Below, piece by piece: positions 15,868-25,323 of a stretch of 64,000 nt of DNA. The position numbers and the translations under genes are program-made. Under the pieces are notes generated by a model. That model worked only from the letters and a program-made list of their open reading frames with translations. It had not been told where the DNA came from and did no database searches. Each line of letters starts with the position of its first letter. The first letter of the stretch is position 1. The stretch is from Anaerolineaceae bacterium (GTDB lineage Bacteria > Chloroflexota > Anaerolineae > Aggregatilineales > Phototrophicaceae): the NCBI GenBank assembly GCA_002699585.1, contig PABP01000013.1:109403-173402 (forward strand). Direction: 5' to 3'.

Positions 15868-18719
15868 ATGGTTTCTCCAAGTTTAACGGCCTGGAAGATG
15901 CGCATGCGGCGCAAGGTGACGAGCAGTATCAGCATCACGATGAGGAAAGTGACGACAAAGATAGCCGTGATCTGGGCAATTTCCGTCCAGGCGAAGGTGA
16001 CCATATAGGGCGGCACGATACCTTCCAGATTGCTGACGAACTGCATATAGGGAATGTATAAGGCACTGACGAGTAGACCAATCCCGACGCCAAAAGACAC
16101 ACCCAGAATAATCAGAATGCCTAATTCCCAGGTAACGGCGGCGGTCATACCACTACGCGGCAGGCCAAGCGCCCGTAGAATGCCGAATTCCACATAACGA
16201 CGTTGATACGAGAAGATGGTATAGAGCAAGAAGCCAATGGTCGTCGCCAGAGACGATGCAATGAAGCCAATCGACAGCAGGCCAAAAAGCCCCTGACGTT
16301 CGGGACGGTCCTGCTCACGTTGGATTCGCGTGAGCGGTTCATCAATGAAGACGCCCGTTGCGCCCCGTCGACGGACTTCGCGCTCAAAATCGCGCTGGTT
16401 GAAGACGTCTGTGACGCGCGCAATGATGCGATACGGCAGTTCGGTCTGGGCCTGTTCAAAGACGAAATCCAGATTACCGACGAAAAGCGTGCCTTCGTCC
16501 TGCGGATACCAGCGCGGGAAGTAATCCAGCGCACCGACGATCTGCAGGTTCATGGGGATCGTTTCGCCATAAGATGTTATATCAACCTGGATGAAATCGC
16601 CGATGGTCAGGCCCCGCGCTTCCATGAAGTCACGCGAGACGAGGACTGTATCTGGCTCTGAAGCCAGCGCATTGAGCAAATAACCCAGGCGCGTCGCGGC
16701 GAAGTCCTCGCGCCAGAATGCGATCTTGCCATATTCAGCGCGATCAATGCCGATGAAGTGGCCAGAGACGTTGCCACTGGTCAAGCGAGCCGACGCGCGG
16801 TATTCACCCACGCGCGTGGCGCTCTCGATACTATCAATGGCGTTGATTTCAGAAATGTGCATGTAGGCCACACCATCATCGTCGGCGATGATAGCATCAT
16901 CCCCCTGGAATGCCTCGCTGAATACCCTCAAGGAGATATCCGCAGCGACACGATAATACTGCTGCTCGTAAAGATAGCGATCAATCGTACGGGCAAAGGA
17001 TGCCGTATAAATGCCCAGGCTAATCGTCGAGATGAGCAAGATAAGCGGTAAGTAGTAGCTGGATGCGGAGCGCTCTAGCTGACGGGTGACGATCAACATG
17101 CCGACACTATCGGTAAAGTGCAACAGCCAACCAATGAAGCGCGGGATCAGCGGCAGGAAGCGCAGCATGAACAAGGTGAGCGCGAAGATGGTCAGGGGCG
17201 GCATCAAGAAAACAAAGGGTTGGTCATAAGCCTGTTCGATGTTGGCGACGCCCTCTTGCACCTGAATGAGGCTGCCCTGACGATCTACCTGATAGTAGAA
17301 ATAACCGATGAGCAGAATCAACAGGATATCCACGCCGAGGCGCTGCCACAGGGGGCGCGACTGAGCGCGAGAGTTACTCTGTTTGTAGCTGATGATGGTC
17401 TGGCGGGCAGCGCCAATGGTCGGAATGATGCGCAAGAGCACTGTAAAGACCAAGGCAATCAGCGCCGTCTGGATGAGGTTGGGCGGGAAAGAAACGATCA
17501 AGCCACTTTCACCGCTGAAATCCATAAAGCTGCGAGTCGATGACATGATGCGTGTAAAAGCTGTCGCCAGGAAGAAGCCAATCACCAGAGCAAGGGTGCT
17601 CATAACGATGCCTTCGACCATCGCCAGCCCGATCACCTGATAGGTGGGCGTACCGCGACTGCGCAAAACGGCTGTCTCATTACGCTGACGATCTACAACC
17701 AGACCGAGAATCATCATGAGGAAGAGTACGAGCAAAACAATGATCGGGATGCTAAAGACGGTCAACGTGAGCGTCAAGAAGTTGACGGTACGCTGATATG
17801 GGGCCAGTTCTTCTACCGGGGACGATTGTATGAAGATACCTGGCAGCATTTGATCGGCACGTTTTTCGACTTCGTCATGACGGTCAATCAAATCCATGAC
17901 GCGGCCCGTATTGACGCTGCTGCCATCGGTAACTATGTACCAGACACCCAGATTGACATCCTGGTCAGTATAAGCACCCAGACGATTAGCGAAAGTATCT
18001 TCATGGACGATCAAGATATCCCGGAAAACGCGCGGTTGATAGAACCAGAACTGGTCAGTTGAATCCAGCGGACGCCAAATGCCAGATACGCGAACCGGGG
18101 TAATCTGAAGCGGATCATTCGGGTCCAGGCGCCAGTTATAGGCCTGGAAGGTTTCGCCAACCTGAATACCAAATTCAGAGGCAAAGTCCTGGTGCATCAT
18201 GACTTCGATAACGCTATCCGCGGCAGGATCAGCCGGTGCAGGTGGGCCACCTTCGACAAACTCGATGTAATTTTCGATGTTATCCGTCAGGCCAAAGGTG
18301 ACGTAATCCAGCATCAGGCGATCATCGGAGTAGTTGGATTCACCAGCAGGAAACAAGCGCAAGTTGAGCGTTTCTAGATGGCGAACGAAAAGCGTCACAT
18401 CCAGGCCCAGATCGGTGCCATGCTCGCGCAGGTAGGTATCCAGATCGGTGGTATCTTCCCAATCGACGGGATCGTTCCAGGAGCCGATGTAGCTGAACAG
18501 ATAGGAGAACGGTGGTCGACTGCCCTGGTCGTCACGCTCACTGATGCGCTGGGTCAACAGACGGAATGCCACTGACTCCGAATAGATCGGGATTGTGAGA
18601 ATCAGCGCGACGGCAATCGTCACACCAATAAGCGTAATCGTCGAGAGCAATGGTTGGGCCAACAGCCGCCGGATAGCGACGACGAAGATGGCCCGGATTC
18701 TCATGAGCTGCTGTATCAT
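15864..18719 (-). CDS. FtsX-like ABC transporter permease (MacB/LolC type, two-module)
   Basis: A 951-residue integral membrane protein. An N-terminal helix (about residues 17-40) is followed by a large extracytoplasmic MacB-PCD-like domain, a three-helix FtsX core at about 313-460, another helix pair near 520-590, a second extracytoplasmic domain, and a final FtsX core (SIGFIASSLATTIGFLLY onward). The paired architecture is that of long FtsX permeases which contain both half-transporters in one chain. These proteins usually act as mechanotransmitters, not classical channels. The ATG is inside the ATGA overlap with the adaptor gene's stop, and the stop overlaps the first ATPase gene. The substrate is unknown. 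Confidence 0.9.
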   Translation of the reverse strand: MIQQLMRIRAIFVVAIRRLLAQPLLSTITLIGVTIAVALILTIPIYSESVAFRLLTQRISERDDQGSRPPFSYLFSYIGSWNDPVDWEDTTDLDTYLREHGTDLGLDVTLFVRHLETLNLRLFPAGESNYSDDRLMLDYVTFGLTDNIENYIEFVEGGPPAPADPAADSVIEVMMHQDFASEFGIQVGETFQAYNWRLDPNDPLQITPVRVSGIWRPLDSTDQFWFYQPRVFRDILIVHEDTFANRLGAYTDQDVNLGVWYIVTDGSSVNTGRVMDLIDRHDEVEKRADQMLPGIFIQSSPVEELAPYQRTVNFLTLTLTVFSIPIIVLLVLFLMMILGLVVDRQRNETAVLRSRGTPTYQVIGLAMVEGIVMSTLALVIGFFLATAFTRIMSSTRSFMDFSGESGLIVSFPPNLIQTALIALVFTVLLRIIPTIGAARQTIISYKQSNSRAQSRPLWQRLGVDILLILLIGYFYYQVDRQGSLIQVQEGVANIEQAYDQPFVFLMPPLTIFALTLFMLRFLPLIPRFIGWLLHFTDSVGMLIVTRQLERSASSYYLPLILLISTISLGIYTASFARTIDRYLYEQQYYRVAADISLRVFSEAFQGDDAIIADDDGVAYMHISEINAIDSIESATRVGEYRASARLTSGNVSGHFIGIDRAEYGKIAFWREDFAATRLGYLLNALASEPDTVLVSRDFMEARGLTIGDFIQVDITSYGETIPMNLQIVGALDYFPRWYPQDEGTLFVGNLDFVFEQAQTELPYRIIARVTDVFNQRDFEREVRRRGATGVFIDEPLTRIQREQDRPERQGLFGLLSIGFIASSLATTIGFLLYTIFSYQRRYVEFGILRALGLPRSGMTAAVTWELGILIILGVSFGVGIGLLVSALYIPYMQFVSNLEGIVPPYMVTFAWTEIAQITAIFVVTFLIVMLILLVTLRRMRIFQAVKLGETI

Positions 18720-19885
18720 GGGCCAACGACCGTCAGGTTCTCTTCCAGGCCTTCGACGATCTCGACGCGGCCATCGCCTTCCAGGCCGAGACGAACATCA
18801 ACGCGCTGCTGGACGCCTTCATTTTGAACGACGACGAAGGTACGACCGCCGAATACACGAATGGCCGATGTCGGCAACCAAAGCACATCTTCGCGGGTAT
18901 CAATGACGACGTTGTAGCTCAGGCGGCTGCGAACCTCGACATCTTCTGGCGGTGCGCCATCTTCAAAGGCAATGTGAACCATGTCGTCGGGACTGATACC
19001 ATAGGGACTGGGCAGCGCTGAAATCACACCTGTAAATACTTCACCCGGCGCGTTGGTGCGCTGCATGGTAACTGACATGCCTTCTTCTAACTGTGGCAGC
19101 GCAGAAGATATGACCGAACTCGTCAATTCCAGGTCGTCCATATCAGAGACGACACCAATAGGTGTGAAGGCCGTCACAAGATCGCCGACGCCAATTTCCA
19201 GGGCCGTGACCTGGCCAGAGATGGGGGCCGTGATGCTGGCACTATCGATCATCGCCTGGATGTCATCGACAGTGCGCTGGGCACGGGCGACGTCAAATTG
19301 CAGTTCCGGGTCAACGCCTTCATCTAGCTCATCCAGCTCCAATTGGGCCAAACTAACTTCAATTTCGCGCTGATCAATGGTGTATTCGTCTGCGTCAGTC
19401 ATCGGGCTGGATGCCTGGGAACGGGCATAGTCCAGGCCCAATTCGGCCATCTGCAAGTTTAGCTCCGCCCGACGGCGAGCAAACTCAATTTGATTGGTCG
19501 AAGAGTCGTAGATTTCCTGGGCAACAGCCAGTGCTTCTTGCGCTTCTAGCAATTGCTCTTCCAGGATAGATGTATCCAATATGGCGATGACATCATCTTC
19601 TTCGACAAAATCTTCCCTGGCGACGTAGAGTTCACTGACACGACCATCGAGCGGGAATTGCAACTCGACGCTGGTGATAGGTGTCACACGCCCAGAATAT
19701 TGTTCCTCATAGATGATGTCGCCGCGTTCAACGTCATAAAGCGGCTTGATGGGAATGATGGCGGTCGGGATAGGGGTCGGTTCGCCTTCCGTGATGGCAT
19801 CCCCAAATGTAGCCTGGGATGCACATCCAACGAGGAGCAGAAGGCTGATGATCGCGATGAATTGCCGCACAATTTTGCCTTTCAT
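18716..19885 (-). CDS. HlyD/MacA-type periplasmic adaptor lipoprotein
   Basis: A 389-residue lipoprotein (lipobox LLVGC, C21). After the signal come a barrel-sandwich half-motif (GRVTPITSVELQFPLDGRVSELYV), a long coiled-coil hairpin rich in Glu/Gln/Leu (about 95-200), the returning lipoyl half (ITAPISGQVTALEIGVGDLV) and beta-barrel domains (about 235-389). This is the membrane fusion/adaptor pattern of MacA and RND adaptors. It is first in the four-gene operon with the FtsX permease and two ATPases. No TolC-like outer membrane protein is visible. No obvious ribosome site precedes the ATG. Confidence 0.9.
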   Translation of the reverse strand: MKGKIVRQFIAIISLLLLVGCASQATFGDAITEGEPTPIPTAIIPIKPLYDVERGDIIYEEQYSGRVTPITSVELQFPLDGRVSELYVAREDFVEEDDVIAILDTSILEEQLLEAQEALAVAQEIYDSSTNQIEFARRRAELNLQMAELGLDYARSQASSPMTDADEYTIDQREIEVSLAQLELDELDEGVDPELQFDVARAQRTVDDIQAMIDSASITAPISGQVTALEIGVGDLVTAFTPIGVVSDMDDLELTSSVISSALPQLEEGMSVTMQRTNAPGEVFTGVISALPSPYGISPDDMVHIAFEDGAPPEDVEVRSRLSYNVVIDTREDVLWLPTSAIRVFGGRTFVVVQNEGVQQRVDVRLGLEGDGRVEIVEGLEENLTVVGP

Positions 19886-20195
19886 ACAAAAAATAATCGT
19901 AATTCAATCAAGGAAAGGGATCGCAGCAAACTAATATGCATACGATTTCAGGAAGTTCCCATTATGACAAGTAACTGGACAAAGGTCGACTACCAGCTTG
20001 ATGAATATTGTACCGAAAACAAACAGCTTGCCAGCCCAAACGTTTAAATGGATATATGATTCTCGATGTTGATTGATGGATGAGATTACTAGCATCAGCG
20101 GGGCTATGTGCGTTATAACCTGTCGACTACATACCAAGCATCTGAGCATATCTTATTCGCGGGACTACACAAGAGTCGAACTCAGGGGTTACATA
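19886..20195. other. Divergent intergenic region between the MacAB-like operon and the SDR gene
   Basis: It must hold promoters in both directions. Upstream in-frame ATGs for the SDR exist (20073) but the sequence between has no SDR character, while AGGGG sits seven bases before the ATG at 20196. I see no convincing promoter, hairpin or small gene. Confidence 0.4.
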
Positions 20196-20909
20196 ATGAC
20201 ATTGACAAAAGCGGTTGTCACAGGCGCGGGCCAGGGTATGGGCCGGTCGATTGCCATGAAACTGGCGAAACAAGGCTTATCGGTGGTGCTGATCGGCAAG
20301 ACATCCGCCAAGCTGGAAAAAGTCGCCAACGAAATCCAGGCGGCAGGCGGCAGCGCGCAAGCGTATCATCTGGATGTGACGGACGATGCGGGCGTTGAGG
20401 CCTTCGCCACATGGTTAGGTGATGAGGCCGTCGATGTACTGGTCAACAATGCCGGGGACTGGCTAGTGGAGCCGTTTGAAACAACCGAAAACGCCCAGTT
20501 CGACCATATTATGGATGTGAATTTGCGAGCGCCGTATGTGCTCTCACGGGCACTGCTACAGAACTTACGGAAGAGCGATAACGCCAGCATCGTGAATATT
20601 GGCTCGATTGTGACGGTCGAGAGTCATGGTGGCGTCACGGCTTATACAGCGGCCAAGGTCGGCTTGCGGGCACTGGGCAACAGCCTGGCAGCAGAACTGC
20701 GACCGGAGCGCATCCGCGTGATGATGCTCTCACCGGGACCCGCCAACACACCGATGCGCTGGGATGCCTCGCCGGACATCGACCCGAAAATGCTGGTCGA
20801 GCCGGAAACCATCGCTGAAGTCCTGTGGACAATGGTCAGCTTGCCGCATGGCATCAGCATACGTGATGTGGTCGTGGTGGAATCCCTGTACCTGGTCATG
20901 GACGATTAG
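20196..20909 (+). CDS. Short-chain dehydrogenase/reductase
   Basis: A 237-residue classical SDR, probably NADP(H)-dependent like 3-oxoacyl-ACP reductases. The cofactor motif TGAGQGMG is at residues 9-16, NNAG in the middle, and the catalytic Ser137, Tyr150 and Lys154 (YTAAK) have family spacing. The product line LSPGPANTPM is also typical. Start choice: AGGGG at 20184-20188 with a 7-base spacer precedes this ATG, and the open frame 41 codons upstream does not resemble the family. The true substrate cannot be told. No partner gene lies next to it; the Opp-type permease follows after 98 bases. Confidence 0.9.
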   Translation: MTLTKAVVTGAGQGMGRSIAMKLAKQGLSVVLIGKTSAKLEKVANEIQAAGGSAQAYHLDVTDDAGVEAFATWLGDEAVDVLVNNAGDWLVEPFETTENAQFDHIMDVNLRAPYVLSRALLQNLRKSDNASIVNIGSIVTVESHGGVTAYTAAKVGLRALGNSLAAELRPERIRVMMLSPGPANTPMRWDASPDIDPKMLVEPETIAEVLWTMVSLPHGISIRDVVVVESLYLVMDD

Positions 20910-21007
20910 TACCCGATTCGTGGTCCATACGAGCGTGTGTTAGAATCCCGGATCATCAACCTGATGGCGATCACCCTATAACGACAATTACTTGCTAAGG
21001 GCGACGA

Positions 21008-22036
21008 ATGCTAGCCTATTTGCGTCGGAGAATCCTACAAGCTATCCCTACGTTTTTTGGCGTGACCTTCGTCGCGTTCATGCTGATACTTTCCGCGCCT
21101 GGTGACCCCGTTGCCTTGATTACGTTTAACCCGCAGGCCAGCGATACTGGAAGTGCCGAGCGCTTACGGCGTCAGCTTGGCCTGGACCAGCCCGCCCTGG
21201 TGCAGTATGTCTACTGGCTGGCTGGCAATGACTGGGCACAGGTCGATAGCAATGGCGATGGGACACTCGACAGCCCAGGGACACGCCTGGGTTTATTACG
21301 TGGTGACCTGGGCAATTCGCTGAAGCATCGGCGGCCTGTGTCTGAGCTATTTATGGAGCGCGTACCGGCTACCCTCCTCCTCACAATGAGTGCCCTGGTA
21401 CTCGGTTATGGTTTGGGCATCGTGCTAGGCATGCTGGCAGCTATCAACCAGGGCAATATCATCGACCAGATCATCCGCGTGATTTCGGTCATTGGGAATG
21501 CTGTGCCGCAATTCTGGTTAGGGCTGCTGCTGATTATTATTTTCAGCATTCAGTTGGATTTGCTGCCGATGAGCGGTATGCGCAGCATCAGCAGCCGGGG
21601 GGACTTCGATATTCTGGAAACGCTGCGGCACATGATCCTGCCCGTGTTTGTGCTATCGCTAAACACGATAGCCTATGTCTCGCGGTTTACACGCGCCGAA
21701 CTACTCGAAGTACTGGGCCAGGATTACATTCGTACGGCACGAGCCAAAGGCCTACCCAGGAATCGTGTCTGGTGGCGACACGCGATTCGCAATGCCCTTC
21801 TGCCAGTTGCCACATTCCTAGGTCCAGCGATTGGCACACTCTTAAGTGGCGCGGTGATTGTGGAGCAGGTGTTTAGTTGGCCGGGACTGGGCCAATTGAC
21901 GATCAATGCTGTGTTCCAACGGGATTATCCACTGGTGATGGGGTCGATTGTCGTGGCCAGCATTATGTTCATTACAGGTGTGCTGCTCTCAGACGTTTTG
22001 TATGCGGTGCTTGATCCGCGTATCCGGCTGCGGTAG
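21008..22036 (+). CDS. Opp/Dpp-type ABC importer permease (first subunit)
   Basis: A 342-residue permease of the DppB/OppB family with six predicted helices. The EAA loop QDYIRTARAKGLPRNRVWW is intact and the C-terminus LDPRIRL is standard. The N-terminal periplasmic region (about 45-105) is enlarged and contains D80-S-N82-G-D84-G-T86-L-D88, an EF-hand-like calcium loop not typical of this subunit. AAGGG is upstream with suitable spacing. The second permease follows after nine bases with its ribosome site overlapping this stop codon. The solute is probably a peptide, but nickel or oligosaccharides are possible for the family. Confidence 0.93.
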   Translation: MLAYLRRRILQAIPTFFGVTFVAFMLILSAPGDPVALITFNPQASDTGSAERLRRQLGLDQPALVQYVYWLAGNDWAQVDSNGDGTLDSPGTRLGLLRGDLGNSLKHRRPVSELFMERVPATLLLTMSALVLGYGLGIVLGMLAAINQGNIIDQIIRVISVIGNAVPQFWLGLLLIIIFSIQLDLLPMSGMRSISSRGDFDILETLRHMILPVFVLSLNTIAYVSRFTRAELLEVLGQDYIRTARAKGLPRNRVWWRHAIRNALLPVATFLGPAIGTLLSGAVIVEQVFSWPGLGQLTINAVFQRDYPLVMGSIVVASIMFITGVLLSDVLYAVLDPRIRLR

Positions 22037-22045
22037 GAGATGACT

Positions 22046-22966
22046 ATGCGAAGTGCTGAAGTCCAGGTTGCGAAGCTCGACCATGCCGAAGAAGAGGCCC
22101 TATTACACAGCCGTTCCTTATTGTCGGATGCCGTGTCGCATATTTTACATGATCGACTGACGCTGCTGGCGCTGGGCATCCTGATTACATTTACGCTCAT
22201 TGGCATTATCGCACCGCCGATCATCGAAGGACCGTTGGGCATCGACGTGAACCGAACAAATGTGGTGGCACGCTTTAAGCAACCGGGCGTCGATGGCTTC
22301 GTGCTAGGTGCCGATCATCTAGGGCGTGACCAATTGGTGCGCTTGATCTATGGTGGACGTATTTCGCTGGCGATTGCCTATGCTAGCAGCCTGGGTATCA
22401 TCTTGATTGGCGTGTCGCTGGGCCTGATTAGCGGTTTCTATGGCGGCATCGTTGACGACATCATCATGTGGATCATCAACACGCTGAGCGCGATCCCGGC
22501 CCTGTTTATCCTGTTAGTGGCATCGGCTATATGGGAACCATCGCCGGAAGTGCTGGTGTTTATCCTGGCCATGCTGGGCTGGTTCGGGACATGCCGACTG
22601 GTGCGCGGCGAGGTGCTGTCTATCCGTGAGCGTGATTTCGTGCTGGCGGCCAAGGCACTCGGTGCAACCAATCGGCGGCTGGTCATGGCCCATATTGCGC
22701 CGAACGTATTCTCGATAGTGATTGTCACCGGGTCGATTATTGCCGGGAACCTGATCCTGCTGGAATCCGGGTTGAGCTATTTAGGCGTTGGCGTACAACC
22801 ACCGACGCCAACCTGGGGCAACATGCTAACCGACTCCCGGAATTATTTTGCGACGGGAGTACATCTGGTGTTGTGGCCGGGTGTGCTGATCGTCATCACT
22901 GTATTGTGCTTCTACCTGATTGGGGATGGTTTACGCGATGCGCTTGATCCCCATCGTAGACATTAG
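22046..22966 (+). CDS. Opp/Dpp-type ABC importer permease (second subunit)
   Basis: A 306-residue DppC/OppC permease with the N-terminal OppC domain, the EAA loop (ERDFVLAAKALGATNRRL) and GNLILLESGLSYLGVGVQPP. Two in-frame ATGs exist. The one at 22040 abuts TAGGAG with no spacer, while the one at 22046 has a six-base spacer, so I choose 22046. It is cotranscribed with the first permease. The matching ATPase subunits (OppD/OppF) are not in this window. The family-5 binding protein is nearby but convergent. Confidence 0.92.
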   Translation: MRSAEVQVAKLDHAEEEALLHSRSLLSDAVSHILHDRLTLLALGILITFTLIGIIAPPIIEGPLGIDVNRTNVVARFKQPGVDGFVLGADHLGRDQLVRLIYGGRISLAIAYASSLGIILIGVSLGLISGFYGGIVDDIIMWIINTLSAIPALFILLVASAIWEPSPEVLVFILAMLGWFGTCRLVRGEVLSIRERDFVLAAKALGATNRRLVMAHIAPNVFSIVIVTGSIIAGNLILLESGLSYLGVGVQPPTPTWGNMLTDSRNYFATGVHLVLWPGVLIVITVLCFYLIGDGLRDALDPHRRH

Positions 22967-22975
22967 GCTCGTCAC

Positions 22976-23557
22976 ATGCTCACTATGCTCAAACGTCGCT
23001 GGATGCTGGCCCTGGTTGCGCTGATTGTCGCCGTGATTGGGATCACGCTGGGGCTACAAAACCTGACTACCAAACAATCTCCTGTGGCATTGACTGAACG
23101 ATTCGAGAATTCAGAATCGTTCCATTTCTCCTACCCCACTGACTGGCAGTACATCATCCCTGAACAGAACATCATTTTCCTGGCCAGCCCAGAGGTGCTC
23201 AATCAGGAAGCCGGGGCTTCGATCACGATACAGCGCAGTTTGCGACTGATGACCGAGGTCGAGACATTGGCGGCGGCGCTTGATTTGTTTCTAGAACGTG
23301 GGCCAATGGCTGAAAGTCGCTCGTGGGAGGTCGTCGACGCGGGACAGGTAACTGAGGTCGACGGGCGGGATGCACTGGTCGCTGTGTTGGAGGGGGCTGA
23401 GTTTGAAGACAGCCAACCCCTGCATTCGGAGATTACGGTCACACGATCTGACAGTGGGATTTTTTATGTGTTCGCTGCCAGTGCTTCGGTGGAAGAATGG
23501 CCAGAGGTCGAGGGCACAATCCAGGCAATTCTCGACAGTGTGACAATCCTCGAGTAA
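22976..23557 (+). CDS. Membrane-anchored PsbP-like/DUF1795-like protein
   Basis: A 193-residue protein: one N-terminal helix (about 10-28) and an extracytoplasmic domain with FHFSYPTDWQYIIPEQN near the start and a final GTIQAILDSVTI. This FSYP..W opening and the alternating strands are characteristic of the PsbP/Mog1-like fold, used by many small envelope proteins of unknown role. It lies nine bases after the permease stop and may be part of the same operon, where it could assist solute binding; that is inference. ATG at 22985 is an alternative start. Confidence 0.65.
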   Translation: MLTMLKRRWMLALVALIVAVIGITLGLQNLTTKQSPVALTERFENSESFHFSYPTDWQYIIPEQNIIFLASPEVLNQEAGASITIQRSLRLMTEVETLAAALDLFLERGPMAESRSWEVVDAGQVTEVDGRDALVAVLEGAEFEDSQPLHSEITVTRSDSGIFYVFAASASVEEWPEVEGTIQAILDSVTILE

Positions 23558-23589
23558 GGCATCAGCTAGAGCAAACTATAGCGAAACAA

Positions 23590-23630
23590 AAAACGGGCAA
23601 CCCTAAGTGGCTGCCCGTTTTCGTTTGTGG
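23590..23630. terminator. Bidirectional terminator between convergent genes
   Basis: A 10-bp perfect stem (AAAACGGGCA at 23590-23599, TGCCCGTTTT at 23612-23621) with A-rich left and T-rich right flanks. It can serve both the permease operon from the left and the binding-protein gene from the right. Confidence 0.85.
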
Positions 23631-23643
23631 TGATGCTGGCTGA

Positions 23644-25323
23644 TTAGCCGTCCAGCGACCATTCATGGACATGGGAAGTGTAACCATAGAAGACCCATGA
23701 CGGACCCGGATTGAAGTTACCAATGCGGTTGTTGGCCACCTGATAGATATTCGGTGTGAAGGTGAAATCGTAGGCGACATCATCGTGGGCGATCTGCTGA
23801 ATCTGATAGTAGAGTTCAGCACGTTCGGCCTGATCACAACCGGGGACAGAACGCGCCTGACGAATGAGTTCGTCCACATCCGGGTTCACATAGGAAGCCA
23901 GGTTGTTGCCGCTGCCGGGAATATCCTGGGAGCTAAGTAGCAGCGTGGTGAAGTCATTGGGATCGGGGGGTTGGGTGCCGCCGCTGTTGCTCATGGCGGT
24001 AGCATCATACGCCTGACCGAAATAGACTTCTGGGATGTAATTCGACCACTCGACCAGTTCGAGATCAACTTCGAAGCCGATTTGACCAAGTTGGTCTTGA
24101 ACAACCAGTACGGTTGTTTCGAAGAATTGCAGGATGTTGCTGTAGCGAATGGTGAAGGATAGCGGGGTGCCCTCTTCAGCGGTTGCACAACCGTTGCATT
24201 CGCGCACGCCATCGCCATCGGCATCCGTCCAACCGGCTTCGTCCAGCAATTGCATGGCTGCATCAGGATCGTAAGGATAGAGTTCGGTTTCGTTGTCGTA
24301 GGCCCAGCCGATGGTCGGCGCGACGATACCCATGAGCGGCGTACCGCCCTCTTCGCCACCTAATGTAGCCAGGATGTCCTGCTTGTTGTAGCCCATCGCG
24401 ACGGCTTTACGCACATTGATGTCGCTGAAAATCGGGTGCGGTGTCTGCTCGACGATGTTGCCATCTTCATCTACTGCAGCTTCCGGGCTGTTGGGATCAG
24501 CCCAATTGAGCGACAGGAAGTTGACTGTCACCTGCGGGAAGGAAGCAAATTGCAAATCATCCTTATTGGCAATCTGCTCGAACAGGTCGCCCTGGAAGTA
24601 GGTGTAGTCAATTTCGCCAGCCTGGATGGCCTGAATAGCGACAGCCTGCTCGCCAACGACACGGTTAATCAAGAACGGAATGTTGGGTTCGCCAGCCCAG
24701 AAATCAGGATTGGCGCGGAAACGCTGGAATTCATCCGGCGACCACTCTTCCAGAATGTATGGGCCACCGCTGATGTCGGGATTGAGGTTGAAGTCACTGT
24801 CGACAAAGTCGCTATAGTCGGCGGCATATTTGTGAGCTGGCAAGAAGCGAATCGCGCCCAGGTCTGATAGAGCCGCACAGTTGGTGTCGCTGAGGACGAC
24901 TTCGTAAGTGCTATCATCAATGATGTTGACACTGTCGATGAGTTCGACATTGGACGCCCAAACTGTGCCCAGCTCATCATTCATGCCAGCGCCAATGGAA
25001 AAAGCCATATCGGCAGAGGTAATGGGGGTTCCATCACTCCAGACAGCGCCATCACGAATCGTAAAGGTATAGGTCAGGCCGTCTTCGGAGACTTCCCAGG
25101 ATGTCAGGCCCTCGACAGTTTCGCCAGTGAATGAGTCCACCTCGAGTGGCGTGGGGAATAACAGGCCGAATGCCTGCAATGACGCGCCATCGTCGGTGAG
25201 TCCGGGATTGAAGGTTACAAGGTTTCCGAAACCGCGTATGACGATGGTTTCGTCATCTTGCCCTGCTACTGATAACACCAGTAATAATGCCAGGACCAGA
25301 GAGAGTAAGAGTCTTCTCATCAT
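23644..25323 (-). CDS. Family-5 extracellular solute-binding protein (peptide/nickel type)
   Basis: A 559-residue secreted binding protein of the DppA/OppA class. The Sec signal peptide is cleaved after SVAG. There is no lipobox cysteine, so it may be free or held by the signal anchor. Typical segments: VEGLTSWEVSEDGLTYTFTI, RDGAVWSDGTPITSADM, the FKxxxD-type core GGPYILEEWSPDEFQRFRA, and DVNVRKAVAMGYNK-like helix (INVRKAVAMGYNK). GGAG precedes the tandem ATG start. It likely feeds the permease pair on the facing strand, although convergent placement means separate regulation. Confidence 0.93.
   Translation of the reverse strand: MMRRLLLSLVLALLLVLSVAGQDDETIVIRGFGNLVTFNPGLTDDGASLQAFGLLFPTPLEVDSFTGETVEGLTSWEVSEDGLTYTFTIRDGAVWSDGTPITSADMAFSIGAGMNDELGTVWASNVELIDSVNIIDDSTYEVVLSDTNCAALSDLGAIRFLPAHKYAADYSDFVDSDFNLNPDISGGPYILEEWSPDEFQRFRANPDFWAGEPNIPFLINRVVGEQAVAIQAIQAGEIDYTYFQGDLFEQIANKDDLQFASFPQVTVNFLSLNWADPNSPEAAVDEDGNIVEQTPHPIFSDINVRKAVAMGYNKQDILATLGGEEGGTPLMGIVAPTIGWAYDNETELYPYDPDAAMQLLDEAGWTDADGDGVRECNGCATAEEGTPLSFTIRYSNILQFFETTVLVVQDQLGQIGFEVDLELVEWSNYIPEVYFGQAYDATAMSNSGGTQPPDPNDFTTLLLSSQDIPGSGNNLASYVNPDVDELIRQARSVPGCDQAERAELYYQIQQIAHDDVAYDFTFTPNIYQVANNRIGNFNPGPSWVFYGYTSHVHEWSLDG

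Noticed and set aside
20073..20195. N-terminal extension of the SDR
   Set aside because: The extra 41 residues lack SDR character and the internal ATG at 20196 has AGGGG at the right distance.
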